Assembly (NCBI GenBank): GCA_027604505.1
Contig: JADIIX010000071.1
Coordinates: 8,372-72,371, forward strand
Direction: 5' to 3'
Length of the DNA stretch: 64,000 bases
Source of the DNA: Gonapodya sp. JEL0774
Taxonomy: Eukaryota > Monoblepharomycota > Monoblepharidomycetes > Monoblepharidales > Gonapodyaceae
Below, one piece after another: positions 52,334-64,000 of the stretch. The translations under genes and the position numbers were made by a program. How positions within the stretch are numbered: the first letter of the stretch is position 1; each line of letters starts with the position of its first letter. The notes beneath the pieces are model-generated. The model was not told the DNA's origin and did not search any database. It saw only the letters and a program-made list of their open reading frames with translations.

Positions 52334-55300
52334 ATGCCCCTGCAACAAGAAAAACTCAGTGTGGACGGTGCAGCATCTTCATCGACTCAGACTGATGCAG
52401 ACGAAGGTTGGGTCGACGTCGCTCAAGGAGGAAGTCTGACAACGGGGAAACTCAGAGCTGGTTCTTCGGGAGGATCGGAAACAGGAACTGCCACGAAAGA
52501 TGTATCACGCTTTTTAAAGACACCAGCAAGTAGACACAATGGTTCACGGAACTCCAAGCCCGTGACAGCACCTCAACGTCAAAAACCGGCAGGGTCCCGA
52601 CCGCGGCCCTCCAAGTTCTCGCTCTCAGACTTGATTTCTGTAGCCCTAGAAGGAACTGGGAGTGAGGGCGGAAACGGGAGTGGAGGATTGTCCTCTAGTG
52701 GGGTGACTGCTGAGCAGAGAGAAAGGCTACCATCACAGTCAACCCCATTCAACGGACAACCCTGGAAAGAAGTAACGCTCGTTGCAGGCCCCAGCTCTCC
52801 TTCTTCAAACATAGAAGCAGCAGATTTTCCGCCGCTTGGTGGAACCCCATCTCCTGCTCGACCTGTCACCTCAACCCCGCGGGCGGCCAAAGTGTCAACT
52901 CCGGTGGCGCCTGCGAAACGGAGTGTGCGCTTCACAACAGGGTTGCCATTGAATCTCCGCAGCAGTCCTTTGTCGTCGCGATTGGGTTCTTCTGGTAGAG
53001 GAAGCACAACGGCAACGGCGAGTAGTAGGCGGTCTTCGTCCACCATGTTCTCCAGTGTGACCCTGATATCTCGACGGCCCTCAGACCAATCAAGCAGGAC
53101 CCACACAGCCACGTGGCGTAGTGCGTGAAAGCGCAGCTTCAAAGAAAAAGAAGGTGCTTGCTCCTGTTGTCAGCATTCGAGCCACTCAACTTTGTTTCGG
53201 GAAGTTCTCATGTCTCTCTCGTGCTACTAGCTTTCGCGAACCAAGAAAGCCGTCCTCGCACACCGCAGCCACATCAAGAATCTCTCTCGAGCACGCCGTC
53301 CAGCTTTCGACGATCCCAATGACGAGGGAAAGGGCCGTGATTCTGGACCCCCCGAGTTACCCACGGATGAGCATCACGCACATGGCGACCCGCCAGCACT
53401 GCGTTACGAGAACGATACTGATTGGCTCGACGTTGATGCGGAACCATTTGATCCCACCTTATCTTCCGAAGAGGTTACCGACGTGGAGGCCACGATGATT
53501 GCCCAAGCCATCCAAGCTTCTTTAGAAGACGTACCTGTGTCGCAATATCACACATGTGGGATCACATCTGCACTTCCGGTTGAGTCGCCAACACAGACCC
53601 CAGTTGATAAAGCACCGCAAGGGAGCTCCTCATTTTCGTTCGCGGAATTATTGGATGCACCGGAATTTGTTCCCAACTTTGCGACAGTGTCAATCTCGAC
53701 GACGGAATGGTATTTTGATGCGGAATTGCCAATGGAAGGGACTGGTACGGCGACGGCGGATGGAGAGGGAGCGACAGAAACGCCAAAGAAGCGGAAACAC
53801 AGAAGCAGAAAGAGGACGAATGGTGGTGGTGCCGGTAACGGTGTGATAAAAGAGGACATCCAACCCCAGCAGCCAGCCAAGATATTGGCCCCTGTGGATA
53901 ACATCCCAACCGCTAAAACAGAGGCACAGAATGCTTCCCGTGTTTGGGACGGCACGAACTCTGTGCTGAAGACTGAATCGGCTCGTAAACCTGCATCTCT
54001 ATCGGCACTCTCTACTGAGCATTCGAACGTCTGGGAAGCAGCTCCAGACAGTACACCGACCTGTACACTGCCATCAAACCCGGCTCCGAAAGACTCAAAC
54101 GGAGATGCGTCGATCAGTCAGCCGTCTAAAGCTAAACGAAGACGACCCCGTCCTAAGAAGCCTGACTTGTCGGTTGGCGTTCGGTGGGCGCTTGAGAGAA
54201 ACGAGGCGAGAGAGAATAAAAGTGGTCCGAAAAGGTGAGGTGTGGTTGCATTTTCTGCACGAACCCGAGGATGGAACAACTTATTTGTTGATCGATTCCA
54301 TGGTAGCTATGTCACTCAACTGATAACGGAAGAGGTTGAGAGGTAAGTGGTGGAATTTCCAATGGATGTTATTTCTGAAAGCATCGTTGCTTGTTATAGT
54401 TCCATCAATGCATTTCTGGCCAAGGTTTCGCAATTTCAGCTGCGGCAAGTTCAACAGAATCCTACAAAGGTCGGTTTTTTTCTCTTGCTTGTGCCGTGCA
54501 CAACAAACAAACTGGATCCACTTGTGTAGGCAAAACAAAAGCGTCGCTTTGTTGCTGGGCTTCGTGAAGTGGCGCGTCACTTGATAAGAGGTAAAATCAA
54601 AGCAGTCATTGTCGCCAAAAATGTGGAAGAAACTGGATCAGAAGGTTGGTCGTCCTCTCTGTTCAGCAACATTCTCCAACAAGATACTACCCAAGGATAT
54701 CTCCAGTTGGTCCGTGTCCGCTAGTATCTCACCTTCTCGAGCTCTGTCACCTTCACGGTGTTTCCATTATCTTCGGTCTCACCCGGCGGCAACTCTGCGA
54801 AGCGTGTCGGGCAACCCGACAAGCAGGAGTATCTGTCGTAGGCGTGATGAGCATCGCCGGTGCTGAGGAAGAATACAAAACGCTGCTTTCAGTCGCTGAG
54901 GAAGCTGGTGAACTGTGGCGAAATCAGTTCACTGCCAGACAGGAAGGCGGGAGGAACAAATACAATTCGAGGGGTGAGAATCCCGTGTGGATTGCCGCAT
55001 GGGAGGGATACGGTGACCCTAGAGTCTTGGACGCATGTGCGCGGAACGGTTGGAGCATGGATCAGCCTGATGACTGTTTGGCACTCACACCGCTACTTGC
55101 AGCGGCCAAGAGAGATAATATGGTCATTTTCCAAAATCTTCTGAAACGGATTCCGACCCTAGATATCACTGCAAAGTCGGGGTCCGGGGAGACCATTGCT
55201 CTAATTTTGAGCTTGACTGGTCGTACTGAATGCCTGTCACAACTTCTTACATTGGCCATGGAGCTTGATCGCATACGCGGAACACCATTCACTTCGGGCG

Positions 55301-56172
55301 CCACAGCACTATTGCTTACTACAGCAAGCCCAATCGGTACGACACCACTTCATGCCGCAGCAAAGCTAAAGACATCGGAGTGTGTCAGGACACTTTTCAC
55401 GTTCGCTGATCGATGTGGCATGCAGTTGAATCCAGTTGGTCGAGATCGTCAAGGTGCCACCCCGATCGCCGTTGCCTGCCAAGTGGGATCTGTGGGGACA
55501 GTGAAAATTCTTCTCGAACGAGCCGAGCGGCCAGATGGATGGATGCACTCTATCTTTGTCGGTGATAACACTACAACCCCCACCATTATCGCCGCGAAAG
55601 AGGGTCATTTCGACGTTCTGCAACTGATGTGCCGAGCAGCGTCTGGAGAGTTATTCCAACCCCCTCCACCGAAGCGCATTGGATCATATAAAAAGGAAGT
55701 GAAGATTAAGCCATTCAAGCCTGATTCCTCCGCAGTTGCGGTGCTTCTGAACGCGAGAGATATACTGGGGAGGACGTGCCTGTGGTGGGCAGCATTTTTC
55801 GCGCATCTGGACATTGTGAGAGACATTCTTACACAAGGTGGGGATCCTAGAATTGCCGATCTTCGTGGGTTACGTCCTGTAGATGTCGTTGGGCTCGGTG
55901 CGAATGGTGGTGCTGGTCAGTTGGACAACAGAGCGCTGGACGAAGTGATCAAGCAGATAGACGCAGAATCAAGTGCGAGTGAGACAGACGATTCTGATCA
56001 CGATAGCGATGATACAGAAGGTTCTGTGTTGGGGCATCCTCCACCCTCAAAGCCAGTCAAGAAGACAAAGCCTTCTCCTTCCAATGAGAAACACCCGGCG
56101 AGTCGTTCTGCAAAGAAAGTGGCGCTCACAAGCCTGGAGAAGTGCATGGCGATCCGAGACCTCCTCACGTAA
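52334..56172 (+). CDS. SECISBP2: SECIS-binding protein 2 (SBP2)-like protein fused to ankyrin repeats
   Basis: SBP2 binds the SECIS hairpin in selenoprotein mRNAs and brings eEFSec to the ribosome at UGA. A disordered Ser/Thr-rich N-terminus starts MPLQQEKLSVDG and includes a polybasic run (KKRKHRSRKR). The Sec incorporation domain region follows: GSYVTQLITEEVE, spliced to SINAFLAKVSQFQLRQVQQN and PTK. The next exon is AKQKRRFVAGLREVARHL with KIKAVIVAKNVEETGSEG, the start of the L7Ae RNA-binding domain. The last exon completes it: HLLELCHLHGVSIIFGLTRR, then VSVVGVMSIAGAEEEY. The spacing (NPTKAK-KRR, then GLREV) matches animal SBP2. The same uninterrupted final frame continues into ankyrin-type repeats: DDCLALTPLLAAAKRDNM, IGTTPLHAAAKLKTSECVRT, QGATPIAVACQVGSVGTVKI, TTPTIIAAKEGHFDVLQLM and GRTCLWWAAFFAHLDIVRDI. 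It ends in an acidic then basic tail at 56172. Several introns lie between 53100 and 54720. The N-terminal exon edges are tentative, but the L7Ae-ankyrin join is within one open frame. Confidence 0.85.
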
Positions 56173-56322
56173 GCAAACTACAATATCAATGTGAATATGT
56201 ATACATCATTGTGTCCGTGAAGTGAACATCATACAGCGTGCAAAATAAACCTAATTCAATCACTGAATGCCACTCAGAATAGTGTTTTGGCCCACGACTA
56301 CCAATAAAAGATTAAGCAAGTC

Positions 56323-59284
56323 TCAAAATGCCCCAGAGATTGCCCCGGAGATTGTTCCAATTGTCATTCCCATCACCCTCCCATCCGCTTTTTCATGAAC
56401 TGTCAAGGTAGAAGCCTGAACCCACGGTGGATTCTTTGACAATCGTTGGACTTCACTTTGTGCCAATGTTTTTTGGCGCCGGAGCTCTCGAGCAAGCTGG
56501 TGTGCTATTTCCCACCAAGCGCCGTACTGTGGGTATAACATCAAATTAACGAAATCGACCACGCATAAATCGTTCAACTCTTCAGGAAAACCCACGTATT
56601 CTATCTCATGAATCATTGTTTCCAGATCGCTACCGGCAGTTTCCCCACCACCTGAGCGTTGAATGTGAGCAACGACTCGAGTTGAGGGGCGTTACGACAA
56701 AAAAAGCAACTTACTTCGAATATTCGCCACCCACACTAAAATTGATTCACCAAGAGCAGCAGAAGGAACGAACGGCGTACAAAGTTAACTCCTTAAATGA
56801 CGGAAGATTGTGATGAATAGCCTACCTAATGCGCAGTGGAACAAACAAAACAGTCCGAATGGAGCAAGCCACATGCCACGACCATAGAATCGCTGTACAA
56901 TTTGCCTAACGCATATTGAGTGATACATGGCTTTGCGGAAGTTGTCACCTGAGACCCAAGCGGGTGGGGCGGAGACATAATCGTAAGGTGTGTGTATGTT
57001 CACACATGTGGTATGGTAGATGAGTAGTCCACGAGCAATTTGAGGATCGAACTGTGCTGAAAATGGAGGCTCTGCGGCACTCGGGAATACCTCAACGAAG
57101 TTTTCAAACCACGAGTTCTGCACACAGCGGAGAAGTTCAGCTGTAGGACACTCTACGATAGCATCTGAGTGAGCACGTACAAGTGGACCTTCGAATTCGG
57201 CAAGCCCTGGTGCTCGTTTTCGTGAATCCTGAGATTGCTTGAAGGCCTGAGCTTTTCCCATGATCTTCACGAAGTGACATTGCCAATCAGTCACGCCATC
57301 GAGAACTTAAAGGCTGGCGATCCCACCATGTACAATTCCAGTAACGACGGTGAAGCATCTTTGTGATCACTTTGAGATGATCCTGGAGATGTCGGTTCAC
57401 CAACATTGCTCAACAGCCCTGAGGGATTCGACTCCCACAGTTCATCAGAGCAAGGGGGTGACAAACAGTACTCCTGATCAAGAAGAATGGGCGATCGCGC
57501 GTGCGTGAGTGCAGCCATTCGATCGATGACGTATACTGCCCAGCCTGAGGACCCATCTTTCAACAAGTACGGACGGGAAAGAACATATGAAGCTCTTACC
57601 AGTTCTTCTTCGCTCTTCGTTCATTATCCAGTCGTGGGAATTTGTTGATGTCGCCTCAACACTACGCGACATACTTGGGTCAACGTGGAGCCCCAGTTCG
57701 CGAGATTTAGTCACACATATGCCAATAAGCGAGTAAGAAAGGGCACTAAAATACAACAGTGATAAAGGACTATCCACAAGAAACCACCGCACTCATCGGC
57801 ATGAAGCTCACCGTTCATTGCAATTGGCATACTGGGCCATAATCATGATTGCTTGTACAAGCCAGGCCCCTGACGCAGGGTCTCCGAGAAACTGGAACAC
57901 CAGTTTCTTGCATCGCGAGAAAAAGGTTTGACCAAGGTGCTTGCGGGTTTGGTGGCTGTGGGTACAACAGAGTTCAATCATCGTTTAGGTGTATGTTTCA
58001 GAAAGAAGGACTGCTCACTCGACGTCTGCATTGGCGGATGCGAACGCAAGTATTGCGTATAGAAGGAGAGGATTCTGCGATGATATCGTCGAGAGGAAAC
58101 TGTCGGGAAACGGCCTCCAGGATTTAAACTAACCGGGAGCGAACTGAAGTGACTCTGAGCTCACGTTGGTCGATGGACCATTGGATGGCCCGCATATATG
58201 AAGCGATATTCCCAAGTGTGCTTGAAGTAATGCATCACCAGTTCATTAATAAGTTCAGGTGGAGGGAGTGGTTCCGAATCGTCAAATAGGCCGATGGGGC
58301 GGGTCATCATCATGATAGAGTGAGAATCCCATTGACTGGCATTATCAATACGAGCAACAGGTTGATTAGATTGGAAGGCCGCGACGAGGTCTTCAAAGGA
58401 GGGGGTAACTGGTGCTGTTTCGGTGTCTCCACCGGCTTGGAGGACTCGGAAGAGGTCTGTATGATTCAGGAGGTCCAGAATCGATGGGTCAGATGTTTGA
58501 GCTTGTCCATAACGAGCGTCCGAATCATCGGAGGTCGCCGAATGCTCGAGTGCAGTTTGATTGGGTGCATTTGTGACCAATGGGGTTTGTTGCCCCAAAT
58601 CCGATATCAGCAACTCCAGTCGAGTGAGCGCTTCATCCAAAACTGTTCGTAATTTCTCTTTTTCCTTTTTTGATTGAACCTCAGAGGATCCAGAACGAGC
58701 TCGAACATGCGGAGCGCCATGTGCGATCCCGTGGTCCACCCCACTTGCAACAGCTGCACGAGTTCGTTCCACAAGCAAAGACTCCAAAGAAGTGATTCGA
58801 TTTTTGAGAGAATTCAGCCAGCCTCGCTGGGGTCCAGGGGCTTGACGGGATCGATCTGAACATTATGTCCAACGGAGTTTAGTACACACTTCATCCGAGA
58901 ATAACGATCCACCCACCATAGTAGCACTGGCTGCCTCGCTTCTTACAGTTCCCACACACTGGCTCTCCTCCATCGCAGCGGTCGTGTTTCTCCTTGCACT
59001 GAAAGTTGGGAGACACACAAAACAATGAAACCATAGTGACGGGGACCTCTGCGGACTCCCACCTACCGCATTGCAAGCTGAAATGGCATAGACCACGGAT
59101 GGAGATGACGATGTCAGACCATCAATCAATTCCTTGAACGACTCAACTCGTTTGCTGACATACCAATCAGGGTCCTCATAATTTTCTGCTTTGGCTTGCC
59201 TGGACCTGTGCTTGAATCAGCAGCTGAGTCTCCATCCTCCTCTTCTTCTGCGTTTTCAGCTGCCGATGACAGTTTCCTCTTCAT
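56323..59284 (-). CDS. Zn2Cys6 fungal transcription factor, paralogue A
   Basis: Fungal binuclear zinc cluster regulator. The start MKRKLSSAAENAEEEEDGDS leads to a tiny 11-base exon coding ACNA (with a split codon), then CKEKHDRCDGGEPVCGNCKK and RGSQCYYG: the six cysteines are spaced C2C6C6C2C6C. A linker and heptad region follow (RGWLNSLKNRITSLESLLVE), then a middle homology region with SEPLPPPELINELVMHYFKH, TWEYRFIYAGHPM and SPPCSDELWES. The C-terminus has YGAWWEIAHQLARELRRQKT and ends ISGAISGAF. About eight introns. It is a tandem paralogue of the next gene (stop of B 188 bases upstream of the A start). Confidence 0.85.
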
Positions 59285-59471
59285 GTTTGGATGGAGGCTA
59301 GGCTGATTATGAAGGCATCACACGAATACCAAACCCCTGCCAGGTTTTGCCAGGTACACCCTCCAGTAAAATCATCACATGCAAGTAAGTTTATACGTGT
59401 GAAGATAGGTAAGTAAATTAATATCCCTATGTACACAAGATTGGCCAACCGATTGGGAGGAAAATCAAAAT

Positions 59472-62400
59472 TCATTCTGCGATACTCGTGATTTTAATGT
59501 CGCGGAGCTCACGAAGAGCAGCCTGCTGGACTGCATTCGACTGGGATGATCTGACCATTCGCGTGGTAATGATCCTTCGTGACTCGACTGCGAGGGTCAC
59601 CTGACGTCGGAGTTCCCGGGATAGTTGTAATGCTATATCCCACCATGCGCCATACTGGCAGCCACGAACGTGTGTGATAGTTAGAAAAACAAATGGAACC
59701 CCGGATTCGTTAATTGCACTCACGTATTCGAGCTCGCCAATGATGGGTTCGAGGTCCGATTCATTCAACTCCCCACCACACCTAATATTGGCAACCAATA
59801 CTTCCAGCAATGCAGAAAATGAGGCAGATGTGACTTGCAAGCTCAAAACATCCACCACACCTTCCAGAACTTACCCAGGGCGCAATGGAAAATGCAAAAC
59901 AGCCCAAACGACGCGAGCAACATCCCACACCCTTGAAAACGCTCCACCATCTGCTTTACGCATAACCAATGGTAAAGCGCTTTGCGAAAATTTTGGCTCG
60001 CAACCCATGTCGGCGGTGCGGAAAGGTAGTCAAGAGGTGTGTGGATTATGACCCCAACGGTGTGATACACAATCAGTCCGCGAGCGAGCTGTGGATCAAA
60101 ATTTTCTGAAAACGGAGGATCGGCTGCATTGGGGAAGGCTGCTAAAAAGTTTGTGTACCATTCGTTCTGGTGTTCAAACCGTATCAGATGCATGCAGCTT
60201 CGAGCCGTTGAAAGACTACGACCACACTAACGAGGGGATTATCAAACTCAATCAGACCTGTGGGAAGCCGTCTCGCGTCTTGTGATTGTTTTAATAGCTG
60301 AGCTTTCCCCATCACCTGAACCACGTGCAAGAATTTCAGTTCGTGATCGGCACACAGCAAAGTGTTCACAGTTTCATCTCTTACCATGAAAAGTTGCAAT
60401 ATCGACGGCACGGCATTACGAACTTCCTCATTTGGGGACTTTGGCGTGCTGCCGGGTGAGCTCCCATACCTCAGCTGTACAACAGGGCTCGAATCCCAGA
60501 GTTCATCGGAGCACGGTGGCGACAAGCAATATTCGTGATCAAGTAGGATAGGTGCACGGGAGTGTGTTACAGCAGCGATGCGGTCGAGGACGTAAACAGC
60601 CCACCCTGGTGTGGAAGTACAGTTGGAAGAACAATGGGTTTGCGCATGTCCGCGACGAAGTGGTGTAGACGCAGCAGAAACAAACCTGTTCTGCGACGCT
60701 CCTCGTTCTCTTTCCACTTCTCGGATAATATTTCGGGGGGTTCTCCGTGATTGGTCATGTTTGGATCAAGATGGAGGCCAAGCTCTCGAGATTTAAGTAC
60801 GCAAATGCCCAACAAAGAGTATGCCAAGGAGCTGAGGAAGCGATTCCCGGAAAGAGAAGATAGAATGAGCTCACGTAAGGTGAGAAATTCGTCAAACTTA
60901 CCGCTCGTTACAGTTGGAATACTGCGCCATAATAAGAAGGGCCTGAACAAGCCCGACAGATGCTGCTGGGTCCTCGAGGTGTTGAAACAGAAGTCTTTTG
61001 CATCTCCCAAAGAAGTTCCGACCGAGTTGTTTGCGGGTTTGGTGACTAGCAGTAAGTGAGACAATGATGTCCGCGTTCTCCACAGATTGTGAGTTGCATA
61101 AGTATTCACTCACTCAGCGTCGGCATAGGCGGAAGCAAACGCGAGGGCTGCGTAGATGAGAAGACGGTTTTGAGACATCACGGTGGACATGAAACTGCAA
61201 GTAAGAGCGCAGGACACCGCTCAACAATAACAGGCATGAATGAAAATAAAGCCGCCAGGCAACTTTACGTTGGTCTATGCATCATTGGCTGTCCTGCGTA
61301 GATGTACCGGTACTCCCATGTATGTCGAAAGTACTGGGTCAGCAAATCATTCACCAATTCTGGGGGAGGAAGGGGCTCCAAGTCATCGAAGAGACCAACG
61401 GGACGAGTGAATATGGGAGGGGATGCCAGCCACTCCAATCCTGGCTCCAGTCCTTGGCTTCCAGGCCGGAACACCAGTGAACTACTGCGAGGGATGGTGA
61501 AATGATCGGACGGTACGGAGTCATGTCCGACCGCGTTGAGCACATTTATATCGGCGCCAGATAGGGCGAGAGAGTTTGCGTGCTCGGTGGGGAAAAGGTC
61601 CAGTTGGTTTAACGGTCCGGTGAACTGAGGGTTTGGTGGTTCGTATAGTTGCTCGTGGTGCATCCCAGCTAAACTCGCGTAGTCAAGTTGTGCAAAGAGC
61701 TGCGCATCCATTGTGGGAGTCGAGACGGGCGCGACCGATTGCGGTTGCGGCTCCACCTGTGGTTGCTCGATATCTGTGAAGAGTCCTTCAAGGCGTGAGA
61801 GTGCCTCGTGCAAAACTGTGCGCAGCTTCTCTTTCTCCTTCTTAGATCCACCAGTTTCGGAAAGCTCTGAGCGTGCTGGTGCAGACTGCGTTCGTACAGG
61901 GAGCTTGGAGGATGCGATGAGAGTCGGATGCCGGACTGCCGAGGCGGTTGAGACTGCAGCGCGGGTCCGGTCGACAATGAGGGACTCGAGAGCTACAATC
62001 CTGTTTTTCAAACTTTCTAGCCATCCACGTTGCGGACCAGGGATCTGACGAGCCCGTTCTGTGAGGATCAAGGTTGGGAATCGAGGTCCGTATAAATGGG
62101 ATACCGTTGAGCTGCCGCAGTCACCATGGAGCATTCAACGTACCGTAAGAGCACTCCTTGCCTCTTCGCTTACAGTTTCCGCAAGTGGGCTCCTCTCCAT
62201 CGCAGCGGTCGTGCTTACTCTTGCACTAGTTTCCGTTCCTGCAGATTAGCACAGAGTAACATATCCACAAGAATGAAGATAAGCGAGAGACTCACGGGGT
62301 TACAAGCTTTTCGATTCGGTAGTGTACGAGGCAATGAGCTTGTGACCCAGGATGTCAAATGGTTTGGGACACACTGTACCTTTGGGTGTTCTTTTGTACT

Positions 62401-62491
62401 TCCTGGCCCTGGGTTGAAACGAGACTCCACCATTCAACTCCTCCTGCTCAGCTTCGGTATCATCGCTTTCTGATGGACGCTCTCTTTTCAT
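59472..62491 (-). CDS. Zn2Cys6 fungal transcription factor, paralogue B
   Basis: Same architecture as paralogue A. The start MKRERPSESDDTEAEQEEL is followed by a basic stretch (RARKYKRTPKG), a micro-exon coding ACNP, and CKSKHDRCDGEEPTCGNCKR plus RGKECSYG, completing the cluster. Linker helix RGWLESLKNRIVALESLIVD; middle region LEPLPPPELVNDLLTQYFRH, TWEYRYIYAGQPMMHRPT and SPPCSDELWDSSP; C-terminal YGAWWDIALQLSRELRRQVT, ending DIKITSIAE. The proteins align over nearly the whole length, so the pair arose by tandem duplication. The start codon overlaps that of the divergent C2H2 gene by two bases in my model, so one of the two starts may be wrong. Confidence 0.85.
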
Positions 62492-64000
62492 GGTTTTGGC
62501 GGGATTTGCGATACCGAGACCGGGCGAGGCAGAACACTTCACCCGCGGGGCTCTGGGCTCCAACACCTTCCCAAAAAAAAGGCAAGCAGTTTGTTTGGCA
62601 TTACCGATTCCCTGATGGTGAGCGAAACGGAAACGTCAATCATCCGTTCCTGATCCATCTCCTGTCGTTGCACCGGTGTCTGCTGCCTATCGCGGGAACA
62701 ACGTCCCGCTCCTGTCGAGATTGCAACTCCCCAACCTCACAGACACCTTTTTTTTTTTTGGACAACTCATCTCAATCCAACATGCTCGCATTTTCAAAAC
62801 CAACAGCTCTCCGCCTACATAAATATTCCTGGTGGTCAGGCATTTACCAGTAATGCCCAACTATATCCCCCTCCCCCTCCTGTCCTCCCCCCAAAGACTG
62901 CAGATGAGGAGCTCCCAAAGAAGCGGAGGCCATCCTCTGTTCATCCAAACAGGAAGAGGAGAAAAGTCACTTCCTTGCAAGAATTGACGGAAGACTCCAC
63001 CAACGTCGTCACAAGCGAGATGTCGGAGTCGATGGATACTGCGGAGCCCCACAATGGATACTACAATGTCGACATGCAGAACTTTTTGCCGAAGACGGCG
63101 CGATTTGTCATGAATAATCGAAAACCTTTTCAATGTGAGCAACGAGGCTTGCCCACAGTGTGATCATTCGTCGTGGGTGCGCTGATGCCCACAGCGCACA
63201 CTGTTGTGTGCTCCACGCCCACTTCAAGGTACTTCGGAGACATGCCAGCGCAGGTACAAGAACCTCGTCAGTATCCTCAACCACCATCACGCCACTCATG
63301 CTGAGTCGTCAGATAAATCACGTGACGATGACCCGAAACCCTTCAAGTGCAAGATTGGTGATTGCACCATGGAATACAAGTGAGCATGCGCCGAACCGAA
63401 ACTTGTTTCGACTGGAAAGTTTACTACAGCTCTTTTGCCAGGCAAGCTCTTGGTTTGGCCTACCATATCGAGCGGGCCCATGCAAAGCTTCCACCACATC
63501 CGGCGAGTGGTGGCGACAGTGAAGCCAGAAAAAGGCGGCGCAAGGAGGGAGTGAAACCGTCGGAAACCGATTCGAAGCCATATACCTGCACAGGTCTGTT
63601 ACATCTCTCCGTCTTGGTTCTCTGCCTTCTCTGACTCTTTTCACCAACATCTTCCAGCAACAGGCTGCGTGAAACGCTTTAAATCGCCCAACGGTCTTTC
63701 GTATCACCTCAGAAGTGCGCATCCATCCCTGGCAGCAAGTACTGGCAGTGAACGTGCGACTTCTTGTACGTTGATGTAGTTGTCATGCACAGTGATTCCC
63801 ATTCTGATTTTCTCACTCACACTCTCATATACACGCGCAGCAAAAAGTAAAGCAGATGCCGCCGCTCAAAAAGGAAGTTCCAGTGGATCCACAAACGGGC
63901 TGCATCGCGAGGCCATTATGTCTTCTCCAGGGCAGGAATCTGCCGATTCGAAGACTGAGCAAATCGCTGAGCCTGCCCTCAGCAGGCATGGAGCTACGCA
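62490..64000 (+). CDS. Sfp1-like C2H2 zinc finger transcription factor, 3' end cut off by window
   Basis: A nuclear regulator with the finger type of Sfp1 and related fungal proteins. A basic segment (PKKRRPSSVHPNRKRRKVTS) precedes FLPKTARFVMNNRKPFQC. After an intron with a split Cys codon comes TSETCQRRYKNLVSILNHHH and ATHAES: finger 1. Finger 2 is PFKCKIGDCTMEYK, spliced to GLAYHIERAHAKLPPH. Finger 3 is KPYTCT, spliced to ATGCVKRFKSPNGLSYHLRS and AHPSLA. A Ser-rich exon from about 63841 runs off the window. The start is uncertain: an ATG at 62490 opens MVLAGFAIPRPGEAEHF, but it overlaps the divergent gene's start codon; an exon with VVAPVSAAYRGNNVPLLSRL lies at 62640-62730. Confidence 0.75.

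Overview
The window looks like nuclear DNA of a zoosporic (flagellate) fungus, in the chytrid/monoblepharid part of the tree. Genes are dense, on both strands, and cut by many short GT-AG introns (about 40-150 bases). There are fungal families (two Zn2Cys6 regulators, an Sfp1-like C2H2 regulator, sterol C4-methyl oxidase, an Msc7-like aldehyde dehydrogenase). There are also motile-cilium genes that non-flagellate fungi lack (LRRC56/ODA8, MNS1, a giant HYDIN-type ASH-domain protein). Gene models below were built by reading exons by eye; outer coordinates are firmer than inner splice sites.

Layout. 1-6.4 kb: 3' part of a PLP homeostasis protein gene, a possible tiny gene, about 1.2 kb with nothing recognised, then AP-2 alpha-adaptin. 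6.5-11.1 kb: convergent flagellar genes LRRC56 and MNS1. 11.1-21.2 kb: a gene-poor block with three copies of a 1.55-1.76 kb repeat element (two direct, one inverted). Between the first two copies lies a GAPDH gene of the bacterial, ArsJ-associated type that carries an apparent one-base frameshift. 21.2-34.7 kb: SLP1-type SUN protein, Msc7-like aldehyde dehydrogenase, ERG25, TRAPP subunit Trs23, an ATF/CREB-like bZIP protein, a CDK11 (PITSLRE)-like kinase and a small charged protein. 34.9-47.0 kb: one giant gene (about 12 kb, roughly 3,600 residues) with helical repeats followed by many ASH/HYDIN-type Ig domains. 47-49.5 kb: an ING-family PHD protein and the snoRNP assembly factor NOPCHAP1, divergent with 78 bases between starts. 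49.8-52 kb: a disordered protein.

52.3-56.2 kb holds the most notable gene: a homologue of SECIS-binding protein 2 (SBP2), the RNA-binding factor for selenocysteine insertion, fused to a C-terminal ankyrin-repeat region. Selenocysteine use is lost in nearly all fungi and is known only from a few early-diverging lineages, so this points to a Sec-using fungus. 56.3-64 kb: two tandem paralogous Zn2Cys6 regulators sharing an 11-base micro-exon, and, divergently, the start of an Sfp1-like zinc finger gene that runs off the end.

No operon-like functional cluster is evident. The flagellar genes are near each other but not co-oriented. No tRNA, rRNA, CRISPR array or autonomous transposase was recognised.
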